Positions 1-5,078 of a stretch of DNA of 5,366 nucleotides are shown piece after piece. A model generated the notes under the pieces. It made no database searches and was not told the DNA's origin. It saw nothing but the letters and a program-made list of their open reading frames with translations. The position numbers were made by a program, and so were the translations under genes. The stretch is taken from positions 1 through 5,366 of the forward strand of contig JAFTCS010000124.1 in NCBI GenBank assembly GCA_017454565.1, in the 5' to 3' direction. Position 1 is the stretch's first letter. Every line of letters begins with the position of its first letter. Source of the stretch: Clostridia bacterium. Lineage in GTDB: Bacteria; Bacillota; Clostridia; Oscillospirales; Acutalibacteraceae.

Positions 1-1
1 C

Positions 2-52
2 AAGTCAAATTCACATAGGCTTGATAATTTGGAACAGAAAGGGGGCGAATGA
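2..52 (+). CDS. Possible C-terminal end of an upstream phage gene (5' truncated)
   Basis: One frame is open from the window edge to a TGA at 50-52. It encodes 16 residues ending HRLDNLEQKGGE, a charged, heptad-like sequence. It stops four bases before the holin ATG, and the holin ribosome binding site (GGGGGCG, 41-47) lies inside its last codons, which is the compact arrangement expected of phage late genes. Small coiled-coil proteins of the XhlA type often sit just before a holin, so that is one possible identity. The fragment is too short to assign, and it could be chance open frame. Confidence 0.35.
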   Translation, partial: KSNSHRLDNLEQKGGE

Positions 53-55
53 TTA

Positions 56-310
56 ATGAATACCAATGTTTCGACGGGAACAATAGCGAGGACTGCCGCG
101 CTTGCGGTGACATTACTGAATATGATCCTTACGGCAGCGGGCAAGAATCCGCTGCCGTTTTCGGATACGGACGCGTATTCGGCAGTATCAACGGCGGCAA
201 CGGCGGTAACGGCTGTTATAGCATGGTGGAAGAACAATTCTTTTACCGAGAACGCTAAAAAAGCGGACAAGTATATGCAGGAGCTGAATAATGAGGAGAG
301 TGATTTTTAA
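56..310 (+). CDS. Phage holin, SPP1/XhlB-like small two-helix family
   Basis: An 84-residue membrane protein that would form lesions in the cytoplasmic membrane at the end of the lytic cycle and let the endolysin reach the peptidoglycan. Two hydrophobic segments are visible, at about residues 9-28 and 41-58. They are separated by a short KNPLPFSD turn, and the second ends in the WWKNNSFT motif typical of this clostridial phage holin group. A charged tail (about 65-84, rich in K, E, D and N) follows. Both the length and the hairpin topology fit SPP1-type holins. The start at 56 is preceded by GGGGGCG at 41-47. The alternative ATG at 49 opens a different frame with no holin features. The stop codon overlaps the ATG of the amidase by one base (TAATG), so the two are probably translationally coupled. 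Family assignment is by recall of motifs, not by a search. Confidence 0.85.
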   Translation: MNTNVSTGTIARTAALAVTLLNMILTAAGKNPLPFSDTDAYSAVSTAATAVTAVIAWWKNNSFTENAKKADKYMQELNNEESDF

Positions 311-1152
311 TGAAGATAGTACAGAGCTTTCTGACGAATAACCCGTGCTATAAGGCGGGACGTAAGATCGCGGTAAAAGGACTGATGCTCCATAGCGTCG
401 GCTGTGCGCAGCCATCGGCACAGGTGTTTATCAACACATTCAACAAGTCGTCGTACAGCGCCGCTTGTGTACATGCCTTTATAGACGGCAATACGGGTAC
501 AGTATACCAGACACTGCCGTGGAACCATCGAGGCTGGCACGGCGGCAGGGGGACAAAAGGCTGCTGCAATGATACGCATATAGGCGTTGAAATGTGTGAG
601 CCGAAGGAGATCAGCTATACCACAGGCGGCAGGTTCACCTGCTCTGATACCGTATCGGCTAAAGCGTGTGTTAAGCGTACATACGATTCAGCGGTGGAGC
701 TGTTTGCGTATCTGTGTAAGCAGTACGGCTTAAACCCGCTCACGGATATTTGCAGCCATAAAGAGGGTTGCGCTAAAGGTATTGCAACCAACCACGGCGA
801 TCCGGAGCATCTCTGGGTCGGTCTCGGCACAGGCTTCACAATGGACGGGTTCAGGAAAGATGTCAAGAATATGATGAATGGTATAGAAAATATAGAGGAG
901 GATCTGACTATGAATCAGTATAATGAATTAAAGCAGGAGATCGCGGGTGTTAAAGCGGCGGTTGATAAGATCAATGGGAAGATGATCTATAACTATGTCG
1001 ACAGCAATATGCCGGACTGGGCGAAGCCGACTATACGGAAGATGATACAGAAAGGTTATCTGCAGGGTAGTGAGAACGGCAAGCTCAATTTAACGGATGA
1101 GATGCTTCGCATATTTGTCATAAACGACAGAGCCGGAGTTTATGGGGAGTAA
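310..1152 (+). CDS. N-acetylmuramoyl-L-alanine amidase endolysin (Amidase_2) with SLH-like C-terminal domain
   Basis: A 280-residue phage endolysin that would cut the bond between N-acetylmuramic acid and L-alanine in host peptidoglycan. The N-terminal catalytic part (about 1-185) has Amidase_2/T7-lysozyme-like features: LMLHSVG with the first likely zinc ligand His28, the HAFID strand near His55, the WHGG segment (76-79), IGVEM with Glu94, SHKEG with likely ligand His150, and NHGDPEHLW with Asp164 as the likely third ligand. No signal peptide is seen, so export should depend on the overlapping holin. A short helical linker (about 188-225) leads to a C-terminal domain (about 226-280). Its pattern NMPDWAKPTI...KGYLQG...LTDEMLR...NDRAGVYG resembles a single SLH-like motif and is probably the wall-binding or oligomerising part. 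GAGGAG at 292-297 is the ribosome binding site. An internal start at Met201 is annotated separately. Confidence 0.9.
   Translation: MKIVQSFLTNNPCYKAGRKIAVKGLMLHSVGCAQPSAQVFINTFNKSSYSAACVHAFIDGNTGTVYQTLPWNHRGWHGGRGTKGCCNDTHIGVEMCEPKEISYTTGGRFTCSDTVSAKACVKRTYDSAVELFAYLCKQYGLNPLTDICSHKEGCAKGIATNHGDPEHLWVGLGTGFTMDGFRKDVKNMMNGIENIEEDLTMNQYNELKQEIAGVKAAVDKINGKMIYNYVDSNMPDWAKPTIRKMIQKGYLQGSENGKLNLTDEMLRIFVINDRAGVYGE
895..902 (+). promoter_or_regulatory. Internal ribosome binding site within the endolysin gene
   Basis: GAGGAGGA lies seven bases before an in-frame ATG at 910-912. It matches the anti-Shine-Dalgarno sequence better than the upstream GAGGAG that serves the full-length endolysin. It falls exactly at the linker between the catalytic and C-terminal domains. 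The encoded residues here (IEEDL) could be satisfied by many codons, so the match may be selected for initiation, though glutamate/aspartate runs do produce GAGGAGGA by chance. Confidence 0.6.
910..1152 (+). CDS. Probable internally initiated C-terminal endolysin fragment (80 residues, in frame)
   Basis: Translation from Met201 of the endolysin would yield an 80-residue product that starts MNQYNELKQEIAG. It contains a helical, possibly coiled-coil segment (about 2-24 of the fragment) followed by the complete SLH-like domain (about 26-80), with no catalytic residues. The start sits at the domain boundary and has a strong ribosome binding site at 895-902. Dual-start endolysins are established for the clostridial phage enzymes CD27L and CTP1L and for enterococcal Lys170, where the internally started wall-binding domain assembles with the full-length enzyme. 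Applying that to this gene is inference. The alternative is that Met201 is simply an internal methionine. Confidence 0.55.
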   Translation: MNQYNELKQEIAGVKAAVDKINGKMIYNYVDSNMPDWAKPTIRKMIQKGYLQGSENGKLNLTDEMLRIFVINDRAGVYGE

Positions 1153-1171
1153 TAATATGCCTTAATATAGG

Positions 1172-1210
1172 AATGACCGATAGCTCAAAAGGCTGTCGGT
1201 CATTTATTTG
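1172..1210 (+). terminator. Hairpin between lysis and recombinase modules, weak rho-independent terminator
   Basis: A 13-bp stem pairs 1172-1184 with 1192-1204 with one G-U wobble, around a 7-base loop. It is followed by TATTTG, a weak U-tract. It begins 20 bases after the amidase stop and ends about 10 bases before the ribosome binding site of the next gene. It could limit late phage transcription from entering the recombinase cassette. On the minus strand the hairpin is not followed by a T-tract. Confidence 0.6.
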
Positions 1211-1214
1211 TCTT

Positions 1215-1220
1215 GGAGGA
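1215..1220 (+). promoter_or_regulatory. Ribosome binding site that decides the start at 1227
   Basis: GGAGGA sits seven bases (counted from the GGAGG core) before the ATG at 1227. The longer in-frame alternative start at 1173 has no such site and lies within the stem of the hairpin at 1172-1204, so it would be sequestered. Confidence 0.75.
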
Positions 1221-1226
1221 ATTATC

Positions 1227-1646
1227 ATGGATGACGCACAGAAAAGAATGATAATTACTTATAGAGATAAAGGCTGCAGCTATAAAACAATAGCGGATAT
1301 ACTCAAAATACCTGTAAATACCGTGAAGTCATGCTGCAGACGTAACCAACACAAGAAAAGTGAGCCGCCTCAAAACCCTGTAACACCTGATAAGGATCAT
1401 TGCCTTAACTGCGGTTGCGAGATTGTGATAATAAAAGGACACCGACCTAAGAAGTTTTGTTCTGACCAATGCCGAATGGCGTGGTGGAATTCACACAAAG
1501 ATAATGTAAACAAGAAGGCGGTTTACAGCCTCGTTTGTAAATACTGCGGTGCGGCGTTTGAAGCGTATGGAGCAAAGAACAGAAAATACTGTTCCCGAAG
1601 GTGCTATTATATGGGCAGATACGGAAAGGCGGCAGGGTATGAATAA
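1227..1646 (+). CDS. Small HTH and twin zinc-ribbon protein of a recombinase cassette (sigma-70 region 4-like HTH)
   Basis: A 139-residue, probably DNA-binding protein. Residues about 5-38 (YRDKG-SYKTIADIL-IPVNTVKS) read as a helix-turn-helix of the sigma-70 region 4/HTH_23 kind, with too little around it to be a sigma factor. Two cysteine clusters follow: C59-x2-C62-x15-C78-x3-C82 and C104-x2-C107-x14-C122-x3-C126. Both have the layout CxxCG...(F/Y)CSxxC, so they look like a duplicated zinc ribbon. Similar proteins, sometimes labelled 'RNA polymerase sigma-70' in databases, are often found just before serine recombinases in Clostridia. The start at 1227 is chosen for its GGAGGA site; an in-frame ATG at 1173 is rejected. 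The end overlaps the next gene by eight bases. A role in controlling the recombinases or in binding att DNA is inferred from position only. Confidence 0.8.
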   Translation: MDDAQKRMIITYRDKGCSYKTIADILKIPVNTVKSCCRRNQHKKSEPPQNPVTPDKDHCLNCGCEIVIIKGHRPKKFCSDQCRMAWWNSHKDNVNKKAVYSLVCKYCGAAFEAYGAKNRKYCSRRCYYMGRYGKAAGYE

Positions 1647-1821
1647 TGATTACAATTCAAGGCTTGAGCAGTATATAGCATCCATGCTGCAATTTAAAAA
1701 TATGCTGAGCAGGGGGATATTAACCCCTGATGATTACACTGAAATTGATACAATTTTAGCCGAGAGATACGGAATAAGTTCGTGTAGTATATATCGCGGT
1801 ATTGACTTGATATATAGGTAG
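1639..1821 (+). CDS. SHOCT-like small protein of the recombinase cassette
   Basis: A 60-residue protein. Its second half carries the SHOCT-type pattern: a helix ending NMLSRGILTPDDYTEIDTIL (residues about 21-40), then AERYGISSCSIYR. SHOCT domains are short helical hairpins, usually at the C-terminus of larger proteins and thought to mediate oligomerisation. Here the domain makes up nearly the whole protein. The ATG at 1639 lies inside the end of the preceding HTH/zinc gene (eight-base overlap) and is preceded by GGCAGGG, so translation is probably coupled. A longer in-frame start at 1549 would lie deep inside the zinc-ribbon gene and adds only out-of-frame shadow sequence. Stand-alone SHOCT-like proteins of this sort commonly accompany clostridial serine recombinases. 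An adaptor or directionality-factor role is conjecture. Confidence 0.8.
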   Translation: MNNDYNSRLEQYIASMLQFKNMLSRGILTPDDYTEIDTILAERYGISSCSIYRGIDLIYR

Positions 1822-1862
1822 GATCAGAGCTAATATGGTGCTGAAAGGAGGCGGCAGAAACC

Positions 1863-3152
1863 ATGCCAAAAATACGAAAAATAGAGGCTTTGCCGGTTAT
1901 GCCGAAACAGCAGCGGACTGCGGCATATGTCAGAGTATCAAGCGGCAAGGACGCAATGCTCCATTCGCTCTCAGCACAGATAAGCTATTACAGCGGTCTG
2001 ATACAGCAAAATCCCGAATGGCAGTATGTGGGAGTGTATGCTGACGAAGCGATAAGCGGCACAAAGGATGACAGAGACAACTTTCAAAGGCTTATGGACA
2101 ATTGCAGGGAGGGCAGGATTGACCTGATAATAACCAAATCAATATCAAGGTTTGCCAGGAATACTGTAACACTGCTGCAGACGACAAGAGAGCTTAAGGA
2201 GCTCGGAGTGGATGTCTACTTTGAGGAGCAGAATATTCATACACTCAGCCCGACCGGTGAGATGATGCTCACATTGCTTGCATCGTTTGCGCAGGAGGAG
2301 AGCAGGTCGACCAGTGAAAACATGAAGTGGCGCATTCAAAAGAATTTTGAGGAGGGTAAGCCATGGAGCGGACTGATATTCGGATACAGATATGAAAACG
2401 GACGGTTTGTTATAGTGCCGGATGAGGCAGAAGTTGTTAAGAGTATATTTAATATGTACATTTCCGGTATGGGACGAGGAAGCATTGCAGCCAAACTAAA
2501 CAATGATGACAAAAGAACAAGGCGCGGAGCCGGATGGACATCTAAAAAAATTGCCGTAATATTACGGAACTATAATTATACCGGAAACCTGTTGCTTCAA
2601 AAGACATATCGGAAGGATTACATGACAAAGAGAAGTATCCCAAATAACGGAGAGTTACCGAAATATCACGCTGAAGGGACACATGAGCCGATTATTTCTG
2701 TTGATGAATTTGAAAAGGTTCAAAACTTAATGCGGGCGCGGAGCGAAAAATACGGCAAGAGTAAATGTAATAACCTATATCCGTTTTCTGGGTTGATGAT
2801 CTGCGGCTGCTGCGGTAAGAGATTTAGACGAAAAACCGTGGCAAACGGAATAGTGTGGATATGCAGTACTTATAATTCTCTCGGAAAAGCGTACTGCCCA
2901 TCAAAGCAGGTGCCGGATCAAATTCTGACATCTGTTACAAGCGAGGTGCTCGGTGGTTTCAGCTATGAGTTGGTACAGAGTAGAATACAGGAAATAACTG
3001 TATGTGACAATAACAGGCTCGTCTTTGTGTTGGATGACGGGACTGAAATTGAACGGATATGGCAGGACAGGTCACGCCGCGAGAGCTGGACACCGGAGAT
3101 GAAAGAGGCGGCACGCCGGAAATCATTGGAGAGGAGCAGAGAAAATGCTTAA
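1863..3152 (+). CDS. Serine recombinase 1, compact form without coiled coil
   Basis: A 429-residue site-specific serine recombinase. The N-terminal resolvase/invertase domain (about 18-160) contains AAYVRVSS with catalytic Ser26 and Arg24, Gln39, LIITKSISRFARN (Arg96 and Arg99 of the catalytic arginine set) and the long E helix starting near MMLTLLASFAQEESRS. A 'Recombinase' DNA-binding domain follows (about 167-290, including THEPIISVDEFEKVQ). Next is a zinc ribbon with C314, C317, C334 and C345. The C-terminus (about 360-429) is short and basic, with REIATE-like strand features and a WTPEMKEAARRK end. There is no coiled-coil insertion, unlike typical phage integrases and unlike its neighbour. 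All visible catalytic residues are intact. AAAGGAGG at 1844-1851 serves the ATG. The gene overlaps the next recombinase by eight bases, so the two are probably made together. It may partner recombinase 2 or act alone on another site. Confidence 0.9.
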   Translation: MPKIRKIEALPVMPKQQRTAAYVRVSSGKDAMLHSLSAQISYYSGLIQQNPEWQYVGVYADEAISGTKDDRDNFQRLMDNCREGRIDLIITKSISRFARNTVTLLQTTRELKELGVDVYFEEQNIHTLSPTGEMMLTLLASFAQEESRSTSENMKWRIQKNFEEGKPWSGLIFGYRYENGRFVIVPDEAEVVKSIFNMYISGMGRGSIAAKLNNDDKRTRRGAGWTSKKIAVILRNYNYTGNLLLQKTYRKDYMTKRSIPNNGELPKYHAEGTHEPIISVDEFEKVQNLMRARSEKYGKSKCNNLYPFSGLMICGCCGKRFRRKTVANGIVWICSTYNSLGKAYCPSKQVPDQILTSVTSEVLGGFSYELVQSRIQEITVCDNNRLVFVLDDGTEIERIWQDRSRRESWTPEMKEAARRKSLERSRENA

Positions 3153-4728
3153 AGTTACGAAAATAGAGCCTACGATCAATATGCTGACGCATTTACCAAA
3201 ATATGCAGCGGCAAAACGGCGAACAGCCGGATATGCAAGAGTATCGACTGACAGCGATGAGCAGTTCACGAGCTATGAAGCGCAGGTTGATTATTATACT
3301 AAGTACATCGAAAGAAATCCGGACTGGGAGTTTGTAAAGGTATATGCTGACGAGGGTCGGACTGCCGTAAATACAAAGCGCCGTGACGGTTTCAATCAGA
3401 TGGTTGAGGATGCGCTTAACGGAAAGATAGACCTTATAATAACAAAGTCGGTCAGCCGATTTGCGAGGAATACGGTAGACAGCCTTGTTACCATAAGAAA
3501 ACTGAAGGATGCCGGAGTAGAGTGCTATTTTGAAAAAGAGAATATATATACCTTCGACAGCAAGTGTGAACTGATGCTTACTATCATGTCATCGATCGCT
3601 CAAGAAGAGAGCCGGTCTATTTCTGAGAATGTAACTTGGGGACACCGTAAGCGGTTCGCTGACGGAAAGGTCAGTATGTCATATAAACAGTTTCTCGGTT
3701 ATGAGAAGGGTGAGGACGGGCGTCCGAGGATAGTTGAAAAGGAAGCCGAAACGGTGCGTTACATATACAGGCTGTTTCTGGACGGCAAAACACCGAGCGG
3801 CATATGCCGGCGGCTTGAAGAGGAGCAGATCAAATCACCGACAGGAAAAGATAAGTGGAGCACAACCACGGTCAGGCATATTCTTACCAACGAGAAATAC
3901 AAGGGTGATGCGCTGCTGCAAAAAAGCTTTACGGTTGATTTCCTTCAGAAAAAGGTAAAAAAGAATGAGGGGGAGATACCGCAATACTATGTCGAAGACA
4001 GTCATCCGGCGATAATATGTCCGGAAGAGTGGGAGAGGGTTCAGGTAGAGATCGAGCGTCGTAAAGGCTTGGGGCTTAATTACAGCGGGGATAATCGGTT
4101 TCAAAGCAAGCTCATCTGTGAGGACTGCGGCGGCGTTTACGGCCCCAAGGTGTGGCATTCAACAGACAAGTATAGACGGCAGATATGGCAGTGCCGTAAA
4201 AAGTTCAGCGGAGACAGCGTGTGCGGGACACCGACGCTGTCTACAGAGACGATACAGAGCTTATTCATAAGAGCGTATAACAAAGCAATGGCTGACAAAA
4301 TCCGTTTAGAGGAGGACACGCGGCTTGTTATGAGTTTATGGAGCGACTATACTGTTATAGACCGAAAAATACGGCATACAAAATGTGAGCTTGATATGAC
4401 TGCAGAAGCTATCCGCGCAGCGATCCACGCCAATGCGAGTATAGCACTGCCGCAGGACGAGTACAACGAGAAATATATCAAGCTGGAGGAAAAGTATACA
4501 TCAATAATGTCACGGCTTGAACGGCTGAAAGAGTCACGGAAGCAGCAGGAGAGTAAGGTCAAAGCATTAGAGCTGTTCCTCAATACTGCGCTCAACAGCG
4601 ACAGCGTTCTTGAGGAATGGAATGAAACTGCATGGTCGGTAATGATCGATACGGCAGTAGTAAACAATGACAGGAGCATAACCTTTAAATTTTATAACGG
4701 AACAGAAATCACAGAGTCTCTTAATTGA
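3145..4728 (+). CDS. Large serine recombinase 2, probable phage/element integrase
   Basis: A 527-residue large serine recombinase with the complete integrase architecture. The catalytic domain (about 25-172) shows GYARVSTDSDEQ with nucleophile Ser34 and Arg32, Gln47, IITKSVSRFARNT (Arg105, Arg108) and MLTIMSSIAQEESRS leading into the E helix. The Recombinase domain covers about 178-305, with HPAIICPEEWERVQ. The zinc ribbon uses C325, C328, C350 and C360. A helical, probably coiled-coil segment (about 395-478) follows; in phiC31-type integrases this element controls synapsis and directionality. A short beta-rich end (about 495-527) closes the protein. Its catalytic domain closely resembles that of recombinase 1, which suggests an old duplication. 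The ATG overlaps the end of recombinase 1, with GGAGAGGAG (3128-3136) as ribosome binding site. The terminator stem begins within its last codons. It would join attP to attB by a two-base staggered, serine-linked cut. Confidence 0.93.
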   Translation: MLKVTKIEPTINMLTHLPKYAAAKRRTAGYARVSTDSDEQFTSYEAQVDYYTKYIERNPDWEFVKVYADEGRTAVNTKRRDGFNQMVEDALNGKIDLIITKSVSRFARNTVDSLVTIRKLKDAGVECYFEKENIYTFDSKCELMLTIMSSIAQEESRSISENVTWGHRKRFADGKVSMSYKQFLGYEKGEDGRPRIVEKEAETVRYIYRLFLDGKTPSGICRRLEEEQIKSPTGKDKWSTTTVRHILTNEKYKGDALLQKSFTVDFLQKKVKKNEGEIPQYYVEDSHPAIICPEEWERVQVEIERRKGLGLNYSGDNRFQSKLICEDCGGVYGPKVWHSTDKYRRQIWQCRKKFSGDSVCGTPTLSTETIQSLFIRAYNKAMADKIRLEEDTRLVMSLWSDYTVIDRKIRHTKCELDMTAEAIRAAIHANASIALPQDEYNEKYIKLEEKYTSIMSRLERLKESRKQQESKVKALELFLNTALNSDSVLEEWNETAWSVMIDTAVVNNDRSITFKFYNGTEITESLN

Positions 4729-4740
4729 GGCTCTTTTTTT
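4713..4740 (+). terminator. Rho-independent terminator of the recombinase cassette
   Basis: An 8-bp stem (AGAGTCTC, 4713-4720, with GAGGCTCT, 4727-4734; one G-U pair) with loop TTAATT is followed by an uninterrupted T run to 4740. The stem overlaps the last codons and stop of recombinase 2. Its T-tract also forms the left arm of the larger inverted repeat at 4734-4775. Confidence 0.85.
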
Positions 4741-4775
4741 CTTTATAGGAAATTGCTTTCCTATAAAGAAAAAAA
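4734..4775. repeat. Perfect 19-bp inverted repeat with a 4-base loop
   Basis: The arm at 4734-4752 (seven T, then CTTTATAGGAAA) is exactly complementary to 4757-4775 (TTTCCTATAAAG, then seven A), around TTGC. It is not a classical terminator on either strand, because the T-tract lies 5' and the A-tract 3' in both readings. It shares its T run with the terminator at 4713-4740, so the two structures compete in RNA. Confidence 0.85.
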
Positions 4776-4785
4776 TGATTGAATT

Positions 4786-4828
4786 GCCCGTGCGAAGCTT
4801 TCGACCTTTGGTCGAAACGCACATGGGC
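4786..4828. repeat. Bulged inverted repeat (hairpin A)
   Basis: The inner stem pairs TTTCGACC (4799-4806) with GGTCGAAA (4810-4817) around TTT. The outer stem pairs GCCCGTGCG (4786-4794) with CGCAC (4818-4822) plus GGGC (4825-4828), with an AAGC bulge on the left and an AT bulge on the right. The total is 17 base pairs. Function is unknown. Confidence 0.7.
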
Positions 4829-4838
4829 ACGACCAAAG
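4806..4838. repeat. Alternative inverted repeat (hairpin B) that competes with its neighbours
   Basis: CTTTGGTCG (4806-4814) is a perfect complement of CGACCAAAG (4830-4838). This 9-bp stem uses bases of the inner arm of hairpin A and of the left arm of hairpin C, so it cannot form together with either. Confidence 0.55.
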
Positions 4839-4884
4839 CGTTATCCTTCTCTGCCCGCCGCAGGCGTGCGCCGAAGGCGCTTTG
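4834..4884. repeat. Bulged inverted repeat (hairpin C), GC-rich centre
   Basis: CAAAGCG (4834-4840) pairs with CGCTTTG (4878-4884). After a TTAT bulge, CCTT (4845-4848) pairs with AAGG (4874-4877). Inside, CGCC (4856-4859) pairs with GGCG (4863-4866). The core resembles GC-rich REP-type intergenic hairpins of gut Clostridia, but I cannot identify a family. Confidence 0.55.
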
Positions 4885-4917
4885 TTCTTGCCTTGACCAC
4901 AAACTACTACAAGCATA

Positions 4918-4935
4918 AGCAATCGTTAAATTATG
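4918..4935. repeat. 18-bp direct repeat, copy 1
   Basis: AGCAATCGTTAAATTATG occurs here and again, identically, at 5011-5028. The two copies bracket the 21-bp tandem repeat. The last two bases overlap the first tandem unit. Confidence 0.85.
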
Positions 4936-5010
4936 CACACCCCTATGAAAAAAGTGCACACCCCTGAGAAAAAAGTGAACACCCCTCTCAAAAAGGTGCA
5001 CACCCCTGTG
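4934..5010. repeat. 21-bp tandem repeat, about 3.7 units, with phased A-tracts
   Basis: Units begin at 4934, 4955, 4976 and 4997, each TG(C/A)ACACCCCT followed by three variable bases and an A5-A6 tract. The fourth unit stops after 14 bases. A-tracts begin at 4948, 4969 and 4990, exactly 21 bp (two helical turns) apart, which predicts a bend. The motif could be a multi-site protein-binding array or the multi-repeat end of an IS21-like element (minus-strand reading AGGGGTGTGCACTTTTTT). Both are inference. Confidence 0.85.
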
Positions 5011-5028
5011 AGCAATCGTTAAATTATG
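5011..5028. repeat. 18-bp direct repeat, copy 2
   Basis: This is an identical second copy of the 18-mer at 4918-4935, starting 93 bp further on. It directly follows the truncated fourth tandem unit and continues into unrelated sequence (TAGGAGAATATAG). Confidence 0.85.
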
Positions 5029-5078
5029 TAGGAGAATATAGTCGAAAAATGATGAATATATCTCAGCGCCGGACAGCC

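Noticed and set aside
49..258. Open frame starting at the first ATG after the ribosome binding site
   Set aside because: It overlaps the holin in another frame, is glycine/asparagine-rich with no family features, and the holin ATG at 56 is equally well placed for the same ribosome binding site.
1173..1226. Longer N-terminus for the HTH/zinc-ribbon protein
   Set aside because: The ATG at 1173 lies in the stem of a hairpin and has no ribosome binding site. GGAGGA before 1227 marks the start, and the extra 18 residues lie before the HTH.
1549..1638. Longer N-terminus for the SHOCT-like protein
   Set aside because: It would extend 98 bp into the zinc-ribbon gene in another frame. The recognisable small protein begins at 1639 with a nearby GGCAGGG.
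1227..1646. True sigma-70 family factor
   Set aside because: Only a short region-4-like HTH is present. Region 2 is absent and most of the protein is two zinc ribbons.
4786..4884. Integron attC site
   Set aside because: The bulged hairpins look superficially similar, but the required R'/R'' core boxes (GTTRRRY and its complement) are absent and there is no integron integrase.
4779..4967. 62-codon plus-strand open frame after the recombinase terminator
   Set aside because: It runs through hairpins A to C and the tandem repeat, with no ribosome binding site and no recognisable sequence.
4567..5001. 144-codon minus-strand open frame
   Set aside because: It reads antisense through the end of recombinase 2, the terminator and the hairpins. 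Its N-terminal GVHFF repeats are only the 21-bp tandem repeat translated, and no ribosome binding site is seen.
4934..5010. CRISPR array
   Set aside because: The 21-bp units are contiguous with only three variable bases each, so there are no spacers, and no cas genes are present.
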